Shown here in pieces: positions 1 to 12,478 of a stretch of 64,000 nucleotides of DNA; the first letter of the stretch is position 1, and every line of letters starts with the position of its first letter. The stretch comes from Melanocharis versteri (Eukaryota > Chordata > Aves > Passeriformes > Melanocharitidae). Both the position numbers and the translations under genes were made by a program. Location of the stretch: contig VZTG01000395.1 in assembly GCA_013397845.1 (NCBI GenBank), positions 669,450-733,449 on the forward strand, written 5' to 3'. The notes below the pieces were generated by a model. The model was not told where the DNA came from. It was given only the letters and a program-made list of their open reading frames with translations, and made no database searches.

Positions 1-545
1 ATGCCATGCACTACACCCGGTTGTTTAAATTCCCATCCACCATGGCCTTGTACATTTCCAAGGATAGAGCATCCACAACTTCTCTGGGAACCTGTGCCAG
101 TGCCTCCTCACAGTACAGATTTTTTTCCTAAAATATAATATAAATCTCTCCACTTTTAGTTTAAAACTGTTCCCCCTTATCTGATCACTACCTGCTCATG
201 TAAAAAGTTGTTCTCCCTCTTTTTTTATAGTCCCTTTCAAGTACTGGAAGGCAAATCTAAGGTCTCCTCAGAACCTCCTCTTCTCCAGGCTGAACAACCC
301 CAGCTCTCTCAGCCTGTCTTTCATAGGAGAGGTGTTCCAGCATTTTTGTGTCCCTCCTCTGCACTGAGGACCCCAGAGGTGGATGCAGCACTGCAGGCAG
401 GGTCTCACCAGAGCTCCTTTTGATGGAGCCCGGGATACATTTAGCTTTCTGGGCTGAGGGTGCACACTGCCAGTTCCTGTCCAGCTCTTCATCCACCAGA
501 ACCTCCAAGTCCTTCTCTGCAGGGCTGCTCTCAATGAGTTCATCT
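1..545 (-). mobile_element. CR1-type LINE 3' fragment, cut by window edge
   Basis: Landmarks of avian CR1 appear in reverse orientation: GCATCCACAACTTCTCTGGG, then CAGTACTGGAAGG-type wording, CTTCTCCAGGCTGAACAACC and CTCTCAGCCTGTCTTTCATA. The many small differences and A/T insertions suggest an old, inactive copy. The open frames over it (208-596) are not genes. Confidence 0.9.
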
Positions 546-3500
546 CCTAGTCTGTACTACATCAAGCTCCTAAAAGATTTTGAAATCCAGATGTAATCTG
601 AATACTTTTTAATAATCCAGCCTATAATTTAAAAAAAATAAAAATAAAAATTAAAAAAAGTGAGAATATCTAGCATATCTGTCCTGGAGCTGCTGCAAAC
701 TGCAGCAGGGCTCAGGCATGGTGGTTTGCTAACCACGCTTTGAAGTGAGTTTGAAGTAAAGATAAAATACAGGACTGAAGGAAAGACACTGTGAAGCTGC
801 TCATTTAGCCAGAAATGTCACTGAGTACATCCCAGCACTGGGTTAACACAGAGGACTCTGGTCTTTGAAATACACCCTGAAAGAGCCTCATGCCAGGTCT
901 GGATTCTTCCTGCTGAGCTCCTCCAATTTCTTAACCTCACCCTAGTCACTCACAGAGAGAATTATCAGCTGTTTATCTAACATCTTGCAACACATGATGA
1001 TAAAGGCTGTTTTGTCATCTCCCACAGACCATTCAGTTGGGCGGAGCGTGCTTGGCTGCCACCACCATTGGCAGAGTGGGGGCCCCACCACCACACCTGC
1101 ACTTCCTTTAGTCGGTGTTTTAATGGCTGCAGTTAACACTGCACCTGGGAATGTTTCTCTTAGGAACCACCCCAGGCTACCAAAAGGTGTTTCATGAGGT
1201 GTTGTATCCACATCACCTGATGTTCACCCCACCCTCCCTCATAGCATCAGCCTTTCCAGACTCAGAGGCCTCCCTGGGCAACTTCTCCATCAGCCCTGGA
1301 CATGGCAGCTGCTACCCACAGCCTTCCCTAGGCCACGGAAGAGGGCAATACATGCCCTTCACCCGAGAAGGGTGAAAATGCCTGCTCCTTGTCCCGGCCA
1401 TGGCAGAAAGCTGGTGGGTAGTGGAGCTGCAAGACTGCAGTATCGACACTGCCCGTGGCCTTGCACAATTGGCTTAACCTTGGTTAGGCTTTGGGTCATC
1501 CAGACACTCACTGTTAAGTACAAGGCAGAGGAGTTCAGAACTAAATCTGGTAGAATGTAGGATATGCAACAACGAAGAATCTGTAAATTTTGGGTTTTCA
1601 TGATACAGAGCAAATAAAACTGATCTGCCCCACTGATGTTCAGTCTGAGACACAAGATACATGCTCAGTCATGTAAACAGAGGACCCTCAGAAGGGAAAA
1701 AAGGCAGGAATTATTAAGGAGTTCTTGACTTAGTTCAGAGGGATTCTGGTCAAACAGGTACGGCAGCAGAGCTGAACTGGCAGCAGGCTTGTTTAAAGAC
1801 TTGAGAAACTGGGTTTGTGCCACATGCTGGATCCCCAGGCTCCCCAGCACCCAGCAGTACACAGAGCAAAGCTGCTACTGCTGCTGTGCTGTGCCTGCTC
1901 TTCAAATAATACCAGGCACAAACTGTGTTTTTCCTTGCTAGCAAACTTTGCCATGGGTCACATACAAATACCTTATAGAAGCTTGTGGGGACCCTTCGGA
2001 AAAGAGCATTTCCCTGATTCCGTTTGTTTTCTGGGCAAATTTAGGCATGAATTTCAGGAGTGGGGATGGGGTTGGGAAGATGACAGCACAAAACTGGGTG
2101 CTGTACACTGAAAAGCTGCATGAGCCTTTCATGCTATGAATTGAACCCTTTGTCCATTTGCCTACTGCAGCTGCCTCTGTAGCAGCATAAAGGTCATGGC
2201 AAGTGGGAGGTAGTGGCCATATCTGGGGCTGACTTCTAAAACCTAGCTGGGCTTTTTATTCTTTCTGTTTATTTACTTTGTTTGCTTGTAGACTTACTCA
2301 GAGGTCTTCCCTACAGGTATCATAGCTCTTTTAGGCTGCCAGTGGTGCTTCCCATCCCCCTTTCCATTGATTTGTGGTAAGCCTCCCATTAGAGTGCAAT
2401 TTATTCAAAGAACATTAAATTTTGCCACAGAGGGAAGTTCCATCAAGTCAGTACTGATACGTAAGTACTTGCATATAAGTCACTGTCCAGAGTCAGCAAG
2501 GGCACCAACAGTGATGGGCACAACAGATTTTAACATATGGCCTCATGACAGGCTTGACAGAGCCATAACAAGCCCATTAAATTTTCTGAGTGAATTAAAA
2601 TATACATGGGGTTTTTTTCTACTTTGTCCATATAGGGAAAAAAACCCCAAACAAACGGGTTTTCTGTTCTTTGAAACCCTTCAAGCATTCAAACCTTAAA
2701 GCCTCACATGCACATTCCTAACAGCAGAAAAAATTTGTATTGTGTGTAGTTTTTATAGGGTTTTTTAAAGGGATTTGCTAGCCACAGCCTTTTAGGGAGT
2801 AAGTTTACTTACTTTGTTGTCATTTTGTGGAATATAGGTATGTTTGTAATATGAAGAGACCTTGTGTCCCAAGATCAAGATCAGATTTCTGGAGTGGAAC
2901 AACAGAAGAGGAAAAACAATCCTACATCTGAGGGGTAGGTCAGGAAACTTCCATTGTGGCTGGCACTGTTGCAGGCTGTCTGTGCTCTGCTGCACAACAC
3001 ATCTAACCTCACTCTGCTTCTGTTTTTTTAATATAAAATAGAGAAACATTATCAACCTCAGACTACTGTTACGAAAGTGAATTTCTCAATTTTCACAGTT
3101 TCTGACTTCATTGGGTCAGTACACAGGGCTCACATGTGGTAAAGACTGCGTGTATGCAAAAGTAAACACATGTCCATAAATAGATTTTGGAAGCAGCTCC
3201 CTACTGGCTCTTGTCCAGAAGGGCAGAAAATAAGGAGGAGGGGAGTGTGCCTCTTCATTGCAAGCGATTTGTTATTCTCACTAATGCTACACATTGTTCA
3301 GGACTATTTCTAGGAAGAAGGCAGTCATAAAGTCCAATCAATATATGCTGCAACATTGCTGACTAGAAGAAAAACAGCATGTACAGAACAAGAGGAAGTC
3401 TTTGAATCAAATTCTTGGAAAGAAGCATCTCAGAATGCCCGGGAACATATTTTTTCTGTGGTGCACATTTAGTATTTGTTCACAGAAAAGCTTTAAAAGT

Positions 3501-6500
3501 ATTTATAAATACTTTTTAAATGTTAATAATCCCTTGGGCTTAACTGCGCTTTAATTAATACTAAAATAACTGCATTGGCTTTGAGATTCTTTCACCATGT
3601 CACAATGTCATAGTTTTAGAAGTTCTCTGCCTCTCCTCCTACTTCCTTCAGTATTTTGCCTAAACAAGGCTCAGCAGCCTGGCAGCCATCAGTCTCTTTG
3701 TTAAATGTCATATAGTTTTTCTCCAGGCAGAGAATTGCTATGGGTGAAGCTTTACAGATCCCTGGCTGTGGAGAATGAAGTTTGTCATCAGTGGATGCTC
3801 CACAAAGGGCTGGCTGACTCAAGAGTAGAGCAATTCCGAGTGTTTATTTTACGCTCCTCAAGATGCCACTGCAGCCAGGCTGTTGGTGAAGCAGTGCTGG
3901 ATTATTGCACAACCAGCTGCCCTCAGGAATGCTTTGGAACAGTGTTTTCTGCATTTATTGTTTAAGAACAATATGGAGAGACAGGTTACAAGACCTCCAG
4001 CACAAACCACCCCCAGCAACACAGCCGAGGCCATCAGAGATCCACCTGTGTCAGTGGAGGATCCCAAGTGCTGTTTTCTGTTACCTACACTGGAATGATT
4101 TTCTCAGAAGTTAAATCAAGGGAACATTCAAGGTTCCATTTTGTGAACAATCTTTTATTGACTACTTTGGACTTTAAAGGTACTTCTGACTTCAATGGAT
4201 GAAGGATTGTTAACTGTTCTATGAGAAATTAACACCTCCTGATACTCCAGACTGGTGGGATTCATTTTTAAACTAACTTCACAGATTAAGTAGTCAGCAA
4301 AAAGAAAGATGGTGCCAAGAAATAATCTGTTCACTGTAGCAGGCTCCTGCATATTTCCTTGGTTTCACTTCATTATGCAATGCTCACAATGTAATTATTC
4401 CTAGATGAAGGGATTCCTGCAGAAGGCAAGCACATAGGTCCCGCTGTTCTTACGTCGCTTGCGGTGTCAACACAGGACTTTACCTTTTTAGAGCCTTTTT
4501 CACCCAGGTCACAGTCTTCATTATGTGGCATCAGTTGAGTAGAAAGATATTCTTCCTCTGGGCTGGATTGTTAGTGCTTGTGTTAGTGAGATAGCACTGG
4601 ATTTGGAGTCTCCATGGTATCCAATCCAAAGATATTAAATGTAAGAATCCCACTATATTCAGCCCAGATGTACCTGTCTGACTTTAAGGAGAGAGAATAG
4701 TTCCCCTTACCTTCAAGGTCACCTTTTTTAAGTGGGATTAGATCCTGGGGCTGCCCCTTTTACCTTAGATATTCATAACAGACATGGTTGTGCCTGGATT
4801 CTCTTTCTAATCAACAGAGAGTGTTGCATTGCTAGACCATGATCCATTTAAGCTTCCTTAGCGTGGCATGACATAGAGTGTTTAAATACAACCTTTTTTC
4901 TCTAGATATACCTCTGACTTGTCTTGGAAACATCATTTTCATAACTGACTGCTATTCTTTTTCCATTAAATTTTCCATCCTTTTTCCCCACAGGATAGAT
5001 CTACTTTTGTATCTCACCTAGAGCATACCACTTCCATCAAAGTCAACTTCTCCTCAGCAAAGCTCTCATAGTCAATGGAGAAGTGAAAACAAGTACAAAT
5101 ACACACTGAAAATCAGTTTAGCAGTCAAAACAGCTTCCTTTGTTGCAGTATTAAATTATTCCAGAGTTTATAAAGAAAGTATTAAATTATTCTAGGGTTT
5201 ATAAATAAAAAGAAGATGCACTAAGACTCACCTTCTATACTGCTGTTTGTTGGCCTTCAGCAGTGCTTTGAAGCTTTAATTGTGGCTCACTTTGTCACAC
5301 ACTTTACAGGGACAAAATGAAAAGGTTGTGACAGGATGCCTTTTTTGTGAAATCCTCCTGAATTTAAGTCAAGTTTTCCCAAATCTTAGCATTCAAAAGT
5401 CTGGGCAGTCATTCACTCTCTGCTACTTGCCACCAACTTTATTAATATAATAAGGAACAAGACGTCATTAATGTAGGCAGTGTAGGATGAGCTGAAGGGG
5501 TTTTTTGACATGTATGGCAGGGTCAGGATCACGCTGCACAGCTACCACCAGGCCAGCAAGTGGTCAGGAGGTATGTTTGCTCCAGCCTGGTTTCAGGAAT
5601 GCTTGTCTGAGGATTTACAAAGCAGAAAATAAACTACTGGCATTGCCAAGTAAATCAGACCACTGTTCAATAGCTGTGAACTGAGACAAGCCAGTTAAAG
5701 TGAGGAACTACTACTCCCACATGTAAATGTTGTGCAGATTCCTAGTGAGTGGCATCTTCCCAAATTTTAGAGGAAGCCTATGTGAGCTCACACTTCCCTC
5801 TGCAGGGAGTGGAGAGATAGAGGCAATTCCAAGGACTGAGTTACTCCAACAGGATTGTTGCCTTTGGACTGCAGAAATAAATCCTTCAGTGGATTCAAAC
5901 AAAACCTCTCTTTCCACTGAAATGAGGTAACAAACCTGCAGCATCCTGTTTTTTTCCTTTTTTTTCTCCACTGTGAGTGGAGATCAAATGAATCCACAGG
6001 AAAACAGGAGGTGGAAGCCCCAGGGAACCTGTGGGAATCCCTGGAGTGGCTGAGATTGAGGTTTCTTCCCCAGATGCCATGTGAGGAAGGGCTAGACGCT
6101 GATGCCTCTGGCGTTTGGCAGCCCTCCTCAGTGGAGAGCAAAGGCTGCTTCCAGCTCCTGCCAAAAGATAAGGAAAAGCATTGCTGGGCTGGAAGCAGCC
6201 CAGCTCTTGCCTACAGCTTACATGGGTGCTGTGTGGAAGGGAAACCTTTTCCCCATCAGCCCAGGATCTGTTGTCCCTCACCCTCCAACTCTGCTTCACT
6301 CTCGCCATTAACCCCCATCTGTTCCCAGCCTTTCTGCCAAACCTGGATCCATCCCCACAGGCTGCCCTGCTTACTTGTCCTTTCCTGCTTACAGGCTACA
6401 AGAAAAGTGCCCAGCCCAAGCAAAAGCTGAATGTCTGGATCCTGCAGTAAGCATTGGGTTAAGTCTTAGTCCAGAACATTTTCATAGTTCCGCATCCATT

Positions 6501-9500
6501 GCAGAAACTTTCTTCTACCCAGCTGCCCAGAGCTGCCAAGAAAGCAGAGGAAACTTGACCATTGCCTCTCCTGCTGCAAAAACCTGCCACCCCTCAGGCA
6601 CAGGCTGCCTGCAGGAAACTAGACACCTGCTTTGGTCTTCTTCTTGCAGTCATGAAGTGTTGGTATAGTATGTCTGCCAAACCACTATTAATAAACCACA
6701 TTTTTGTCTGTCACAGAGTTATGCCAAGACAAAATGCCATTCCTTCTACCATCCATCTTCTTTTTGTTTCACAGGTCCTGGCAGAGCTCTCTTTTCTGTA
6801 CTATTTCCTGATCTATTGAGATTTGTGCAGCACTTACCAGGGGAGGATGACTATAAAATTACTGAATTAGTCAAATAAATAAGAGTTAAAGGAAACTACT
6901 TGTTCTCAGTTATACCATTAGGGCCTGGCTATCCACAACCTGCTATCCTAGGGGGAAAAAAAGAGAGAAAGTGTATTAATTTTGAGGAAAACACAAACTT
7001 TCTAGCATGGGTTATATCCACAGGTATTGCTGCAAAAATGGTCTGTGCCCATCTTCATGGGCTTGTCTTTTACAAGTCTAAAGCAGCTGCTGGAGGGAAG
7101 CAGGAGAGGAATTTGATGAAAAATAGGGCTAATATCTTTCATTTTAACTCCTTTCACTCAGTGTTACTTTTTACATAGCAGGGGAAGAAAAGTATTATTG
7201 TATTTGTACTCTGTTAACTGCATTACCCTGCTGACACACAGCACAGCCCGATGAATGTCACAATATATTGCAAAAGGTGTTATTAACATAATCCCCTTTC
7301 AACAGATGGAGCAGCTGAGAAAGTTGCAGAGGGTTATTGAAACTCTTCCAGCAGCGTGAGGGAAAATAGCTTTGTCATCCTGTCTCGGGCCAGCACTGGG
7401 CTGACCAGGGCAAGAGCCACAGCTCATTTCTCAGTCTCAGCTGAGAGTCAAGTCTTCCTTGACTTGTATTCAAGTTTTGGCCTCTGTTGCACACACAGCA
7501 TTAAATTTCCAGGAGAAAGGATTTAGGAGGACCCAAACTTTTTTTATCAAAGGTCATGTCTGTAATTGCTTTAAGTTAGCTCAGTTGCAATGCCTGTTGC
7601 ATTTCCACTGACCTTACAAAAGCACCAGGACTCATACAGTGAATCCGATTTAGCTAAGGAAATAAAGATGAAGGACACTTAAATACCTATTGGTAAAACT
7701 CTCCTTCAGTTTTAATCTGTTTTTTGTTTTTTTTTTTTAATGAGACTACCAGAGATTAAGGAAACTGTTGTTTTGCGAAAGAGTTTTCAAATAAAATATT
7801 TATTGCAAATTATTTAATTATTAAAGAGTATATTTCCATTGAATTTCCAAAGTGTCCCTCTGAAGGAATGCTGCCCCTCAGATGCTTTTGACTCATAAAA
7901 ACCTCTAAGCAAAACTGGCAGAGTGGAGGGGCTCAGAAATTTATAATGAAAGAAAATCCTTGAACTCTGGGGATTTCTCAGAGATATTTATTGAGTTGGA
8001 AATCCCACAAAGCCTCGATTTATACCTCTCCCTGATCCTTCTCTGCCTTAAAATATCCAAGAAATAATGAGTCAATGGGATCTTAAAATACTTAGAAAAA
8101 GATAGGGTAATCAATCATAATTTCCAGATTTTAAAGGAAAATCAATTATTTTATTACCAAAGCTATGCAGAATTCCTAATTGCTTGTGTAAGTAAAAATT
8201 ACCCTTGAGTTGCCTGATGATATATTGTTTGCTTTTAAAAGGTCACCTCTGTCCTGTAGCAAATTGTAATATGGATAGTGTTAGAGTCAAAGCTGTACCA
8301 CGTGCAGAGGGTCAGCAGGCAGAATATCCCAGCGCAATGCAGGAAAAAACACTCCTGAGATGAAAAACATTAGAAGTGAATAAATTAAAAGCTTTCAAAC
8401 TGGTTAGCAGGTATACAAAATATCTCAGTATAAGGATACATCCAGATTAAATGACCTTTTTTTTAAAGGGTACATCCAATTTAATTGGTTGTACTTGCTA
8501 CAAGCTGTTAAATATCATATGGCCTCATTTCTAAGAAGTGGAAGATAAATATCAGGTGTCAGCCAAAAATAATATGTGGGACCACTGGAGGGCACTTTTG
8601 ATTTAAAAATCCCTCACTTTAAAAGCCTTTTAGCAGCAATACAACTTCTGCAGAAGCAGGAGGGAGCAGAACTGGGGCTTGCCACTTGTTCATGAAAATT
8701 CATTGGAAAGTATTTATTTCATTTTAGGATATTTTGTAGCCCAGAAGGGCTTGAGGATATTCTGGCAAATAACCTTTATAAAGGTAAATTCACTATTCTC
8801 ACTAGTTTTTCTCCTTATTACAGAATTTTGCAATGTGACTGCTGTGGCCTAGAACACATAACATTAATGAACCAATTAATTGAAACAACAACTATAGATT
8901 GGGTTAGAATGAAAAAGACTGTATTTTCTGCCTGTGTTGCTATGCAGACACATTACTAGCTCTGCATTTAAAAGAAGAATATGCTAAAACTATTCACCTG
9001 ATCCATGGATCAGATATCTGCCACTTGGTTCAAAGGCTCCAAGTTCCTGGATTTTCCACTGAAGGAGTAAGGAAGGAGCAAAGAAAAGTAGCAATTCTCT
9101 GTGTACTGGATTCATTTCTAGACCAATCCTGCAAACTTATTCCTCTCAGCAGTCTTCCTTAGATGATTGATACAGTTCACTTCAGAGGGAGAGTGGGCCT
9201 GAATAAAAAAACATTTTTTAGACCAGCTGCCAGTGTTCAGTCTGTCCTTTCGCAGTGTTTTTCCTTGTTGACTCAGGCCTTCAAGAAAGGGGGTTGCTTC
9301 CTGGCCTCCCTTGCTTGGGAGCAGCCATGCAATTCCTTGCTCCCCATTTCTGTTGGGCAAAGTACAATTTGCTCATCTGCTATAGCAGAGCATTTCTCTG
9401 CAAAGCCACAAAACCAGCATTACTACACGATCAGACCAAGGCTTTTGTAAAACTCAGAACACAGAAGGGAAAAAAGGAAAAGGGGGCAAGAAAAAATGGA

Positions 9501-12208
9501 AAATATATAAATGCCTCCATCAGGTATTTTCTTCTTGGCTTTTCTGAATGGAGGATGAAGAATTTATTGTGAAGGGGCATGTCTCCATCGCCTGGTAACA
9601 GTGTCTGTAATATAGAATCTGCTGTGTTTGAGTAAATAATTAACGTTCTGTGCTGTGGTCTGTGGTTTTGATGATGAACTTCCTGAGGGACTGTAAAGAT
9701 AAAAATCACAGCTTGGTACCTGTTGAAGATTTAAAGAGCTGTATCTTCCAAATGGTACTACTGAGGGATAAACAGGCTTTTGCCTCCTACCCCTGAGCAC
9801 CAATGACAGGGTCATGGGAAGCTGAACCTGAAGAAAATTCACACTGAAGCCCACGAAATTCATCCCTACAGGACAGAGCACAAAGAGGCTCTGCAAAGCT
9901 GAGGGAAGGCTTTCCTTTGCCGTCATCTTTGCAGGGAAACCATCCCAGTACAGCACCAGCAGGCAGCAGCACAGGTGTAAAGAACTCAGGGCTGGTGGTG
10001 GAGGTGCAGCAGAAGCTACCAGCTTCATTTGGAACAATACAGGTCATAGGTTAAAGGGGAAATGGTTTCAGGAACTTCTTTTTCTCTCTTCATTGATATG
10101 TATGGTATTGTACTGGTAAATTCTCATAAAATTAGTGGCTGATTTTCCTATGAGTGTGGCTACTGGTACCAAAAGAGAGAAAATTGATTCTGAGGGTGGT
10201 CTTGGGGTCACTTCCATTCGTCATTCCAGGAACTGCAATCCCAGGTGGCATTTACCCTTATTATTGTTCTAATACACAGTGCATTTGAGCTGGGAGCATG
10301 GGGCAGCAGGAGGCAGTGTGCCCTGACAAGGTGGCCACACATGAGGCTTTGAGGAAAACATGTCCTTCTCTTCTCATTGCTCCTTTGCTCCACAGGCAAG
10401 CACGGCTTTGCTTTCTGCTGCCACTCTCACACCTGTCTCTAGCCTTCACCATATGCAGCTCCATTTGCAATTTCTAAATTATTTCTAGCTCTGTAAAAGC
10501 AATGAGATCCCCGAAATCACTTGGTCCCATTTCCTTAACATACTTCCCACCCCAACTATATAATTTAAAGCAAAGTAGAAGACAGTTCTGTATTTTCTGA
10601 ACCATTTTGCCATGCAGGCTTTTCAGTGATCTCTCCAGCTTGTGTGCATTAAAAACAGAGGGTGGCATTCTGAGGTGCTAACACGATGGTCCCTTTTTGT
10701 GCACACTCTGTCACGGCACCCAGGGCCTCATGGCTCCCTGGGTGATGTCAGTGGGAAATGCTCAGTTGGTGACAGCCCAGCCCTTATCTGCTCATTGATT
10801 TGGAACACAAGCTCTTTGGGAAGATGCAGTGGAAGTGTCAGACTTCTACTGCTTTTCAGGAAGCTTTTTCTTACCTCCCAGAAACAGGAGACTTAAAATT
10901 GAAAAGAGTGTTAACCTTTGCTGTGACTGGTAAGAGCTTGACAAACTTTTAAATCAGACATCTAAAAGTAGGTAGCAGGAAACAAACACTGCTTTCAAAA
11001 ATCTCAGGTTTTAAGACAGCTCTGCTTCTTGGAGATGTGTTTGGGCTTTCTGCCAGTTTGGATTAGGTTTTTCTTATCTGCTGCAGTTTTCAGAGTGTTT
11101 TACACTTGCAGCCCAGATCTCAGTAGGTTTTGTTTAGCTGCTTAGTTGGAGCTGCTGAATCTCATCCCTGGGCTCACCAGTCCTTGGACTGTGGCCTTGA
11201 CAAGGTGCAAACTCCTGCTCCAGGTGAGACTGAGTTGTCACAGACTACTTCAAAGAGTAGGAGAGTCAGAAACAGAGAGGTTAACACTCTGCTTGCATTT
11301 CTGGCATCACAAGATAAATAAGTGTTATTAAAGCATTACTCATCATGCAGATTAAGGTTATGGTGCAAAGGCAGCGGAGGTGACAGGAGCTGCAGGGCGA
11401 AGCAGCTGACAGCCACTGATGGCCCTCACAGCCTTTCGTTCCCGTGGACCAAGCTGACCTTTCAGATCTATATTAAGACAGGGCAGGCTCTCTGAGACAC
11501 GATCTCCAGATACAGAATGATCACTGACCTCCCGCAACCTGCCCTAAATAAAATGCAAAAGGACTTGGCCTGCAGTCAGCTCCCCAAAGAGTGAACCCCA
11601 GGCAAGGGTCTAGGTTCGACTTGCTGTTTGTTTTTCAGTAGGTGGGAAGGCAGCACACATGCTCGGTGCTGGAGGAAAGCAGATCTGCAGCGAATACCAT
11701 TGAGACTTATCTACCCTTGCAAAAATACATCCTCCACTCTGTGAAGGGTCAGCCCTCCAAGACGGGAGCAAGGAGCTGCAAGGAGGCAGCGCCTGCTCCC
11801 CCGGCTGCCGCTGCCAACCTGCCAGCAGGGTAAGGCCACCGTGGGGGAAAGAGGCTCCTGCTCCTGAAAAGTCTGGAGTCTGCTCAGCAGGTGGCTGCAA
11901 AAAGGCCACCAAAATAAAACAGGAGAGCCCACACCGTGGCCCCTGCGCATAGGGCAGTGGTTGATCCCTGTGCCCGAAGTGGTGCAGATCAGCCGCAGGT
12001 CAGAAAGCAGGAGGGAGTCAGGCCCCTTGGGAGAGATCCTTCCCTGGCAAAGGTCCATGGGATGAAGCAGTCCCAGAGCCCAGAGCATTGCCATCTGCAG
12101 GGACAGCTGGGAGCAGCCCTGCTGCCAGAGTAGCTGTGGGTGTCCTTGCTGTAAGGCGCAGGACTGCAGCCCCGGGCAAACGGGCTCTGCCTCTGGCTGC
12201 TCCGAGCC
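546..12208. other. Intergenic region, no supported gene
   Basis: AT-moderate DNA with short open frames only. None shows splice-consistent or family-like coding sequence on either strand. A few GC-richer patches (6,000-6,600 and 11,600-12,200) give longer chance frames. Apart from the CTCF-like motif at 8582 nothing else was recognised. Confidence 0.7.
8582..8595 (+). promoter_or_regulatory. CTCF-like motif
   Basis: CCACTGGAGGGCAC fits the CTCF core CCASYAGRKGGCRS at 13 of 14 positions. It lies in the intergenic region left of GREB1. Occupancy cannot be told from sequence. Confidence 0.4.
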
Positions 12209-12478
12209 AGCACAGCTCTGCTGGGTGAGAGCACAGCTCTGCTGGGGTGAGAGCACAGCCCTGGTGGGGTGAGAGCACAGCTCTGCTGGGTGAGAGCACA
12301 GCTCTGGTGGGGTGAGAGCACAGCTCTGCTGGGGTGAGAGCACAGCCCTGGTGGGGTGAGAGCACAGCTCTGCTGGGTGAGAGCACAGCTCTGGTGGGGT
12401 GAGAGCACAGCTCTGGTAGGGTGAGAGCACAGCTCTGTTGGGGTGAGAGTACAGCTCTGGTGGGTGAGAGCAGCCTCT
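12209..12478 (+). repeat. G-rich minisatellite, 21/22-bp units
   Basis: About 12 copies of a unit like TGAGAGCACAGCTCTGCTGG(GG). TGAGAG starts at 12226, 12248, 12270, 12291, 12313, 12335, 12357, 12378, 12400, 12422, 12444 and 12465, so unit lengths run 22,22,21,22 and repeat. The four-unit block gives an 87-bp higher-order period, clear for two blocks and degraded in the third. Minus-strand open frames of 122-239 codons across it arise from the repeat. Confidence 0.97.

Noticed and set aside
9564..10037. 157-codon minus-strand frame
   Set aside because: No recognisable domain. Composition shifts along its length and nothing suggests a receptor or other neighbour of GREB1.
11711..12430. 239-codon minus-strand open frame (with sister frames 11989-12408 and 12018-12386)
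   Set aside because: Its repeated SCALTPPELCSHPAE-type peptide is simply the minisatellite read in a stop-free frame. All three minus frames are open for the same reason.
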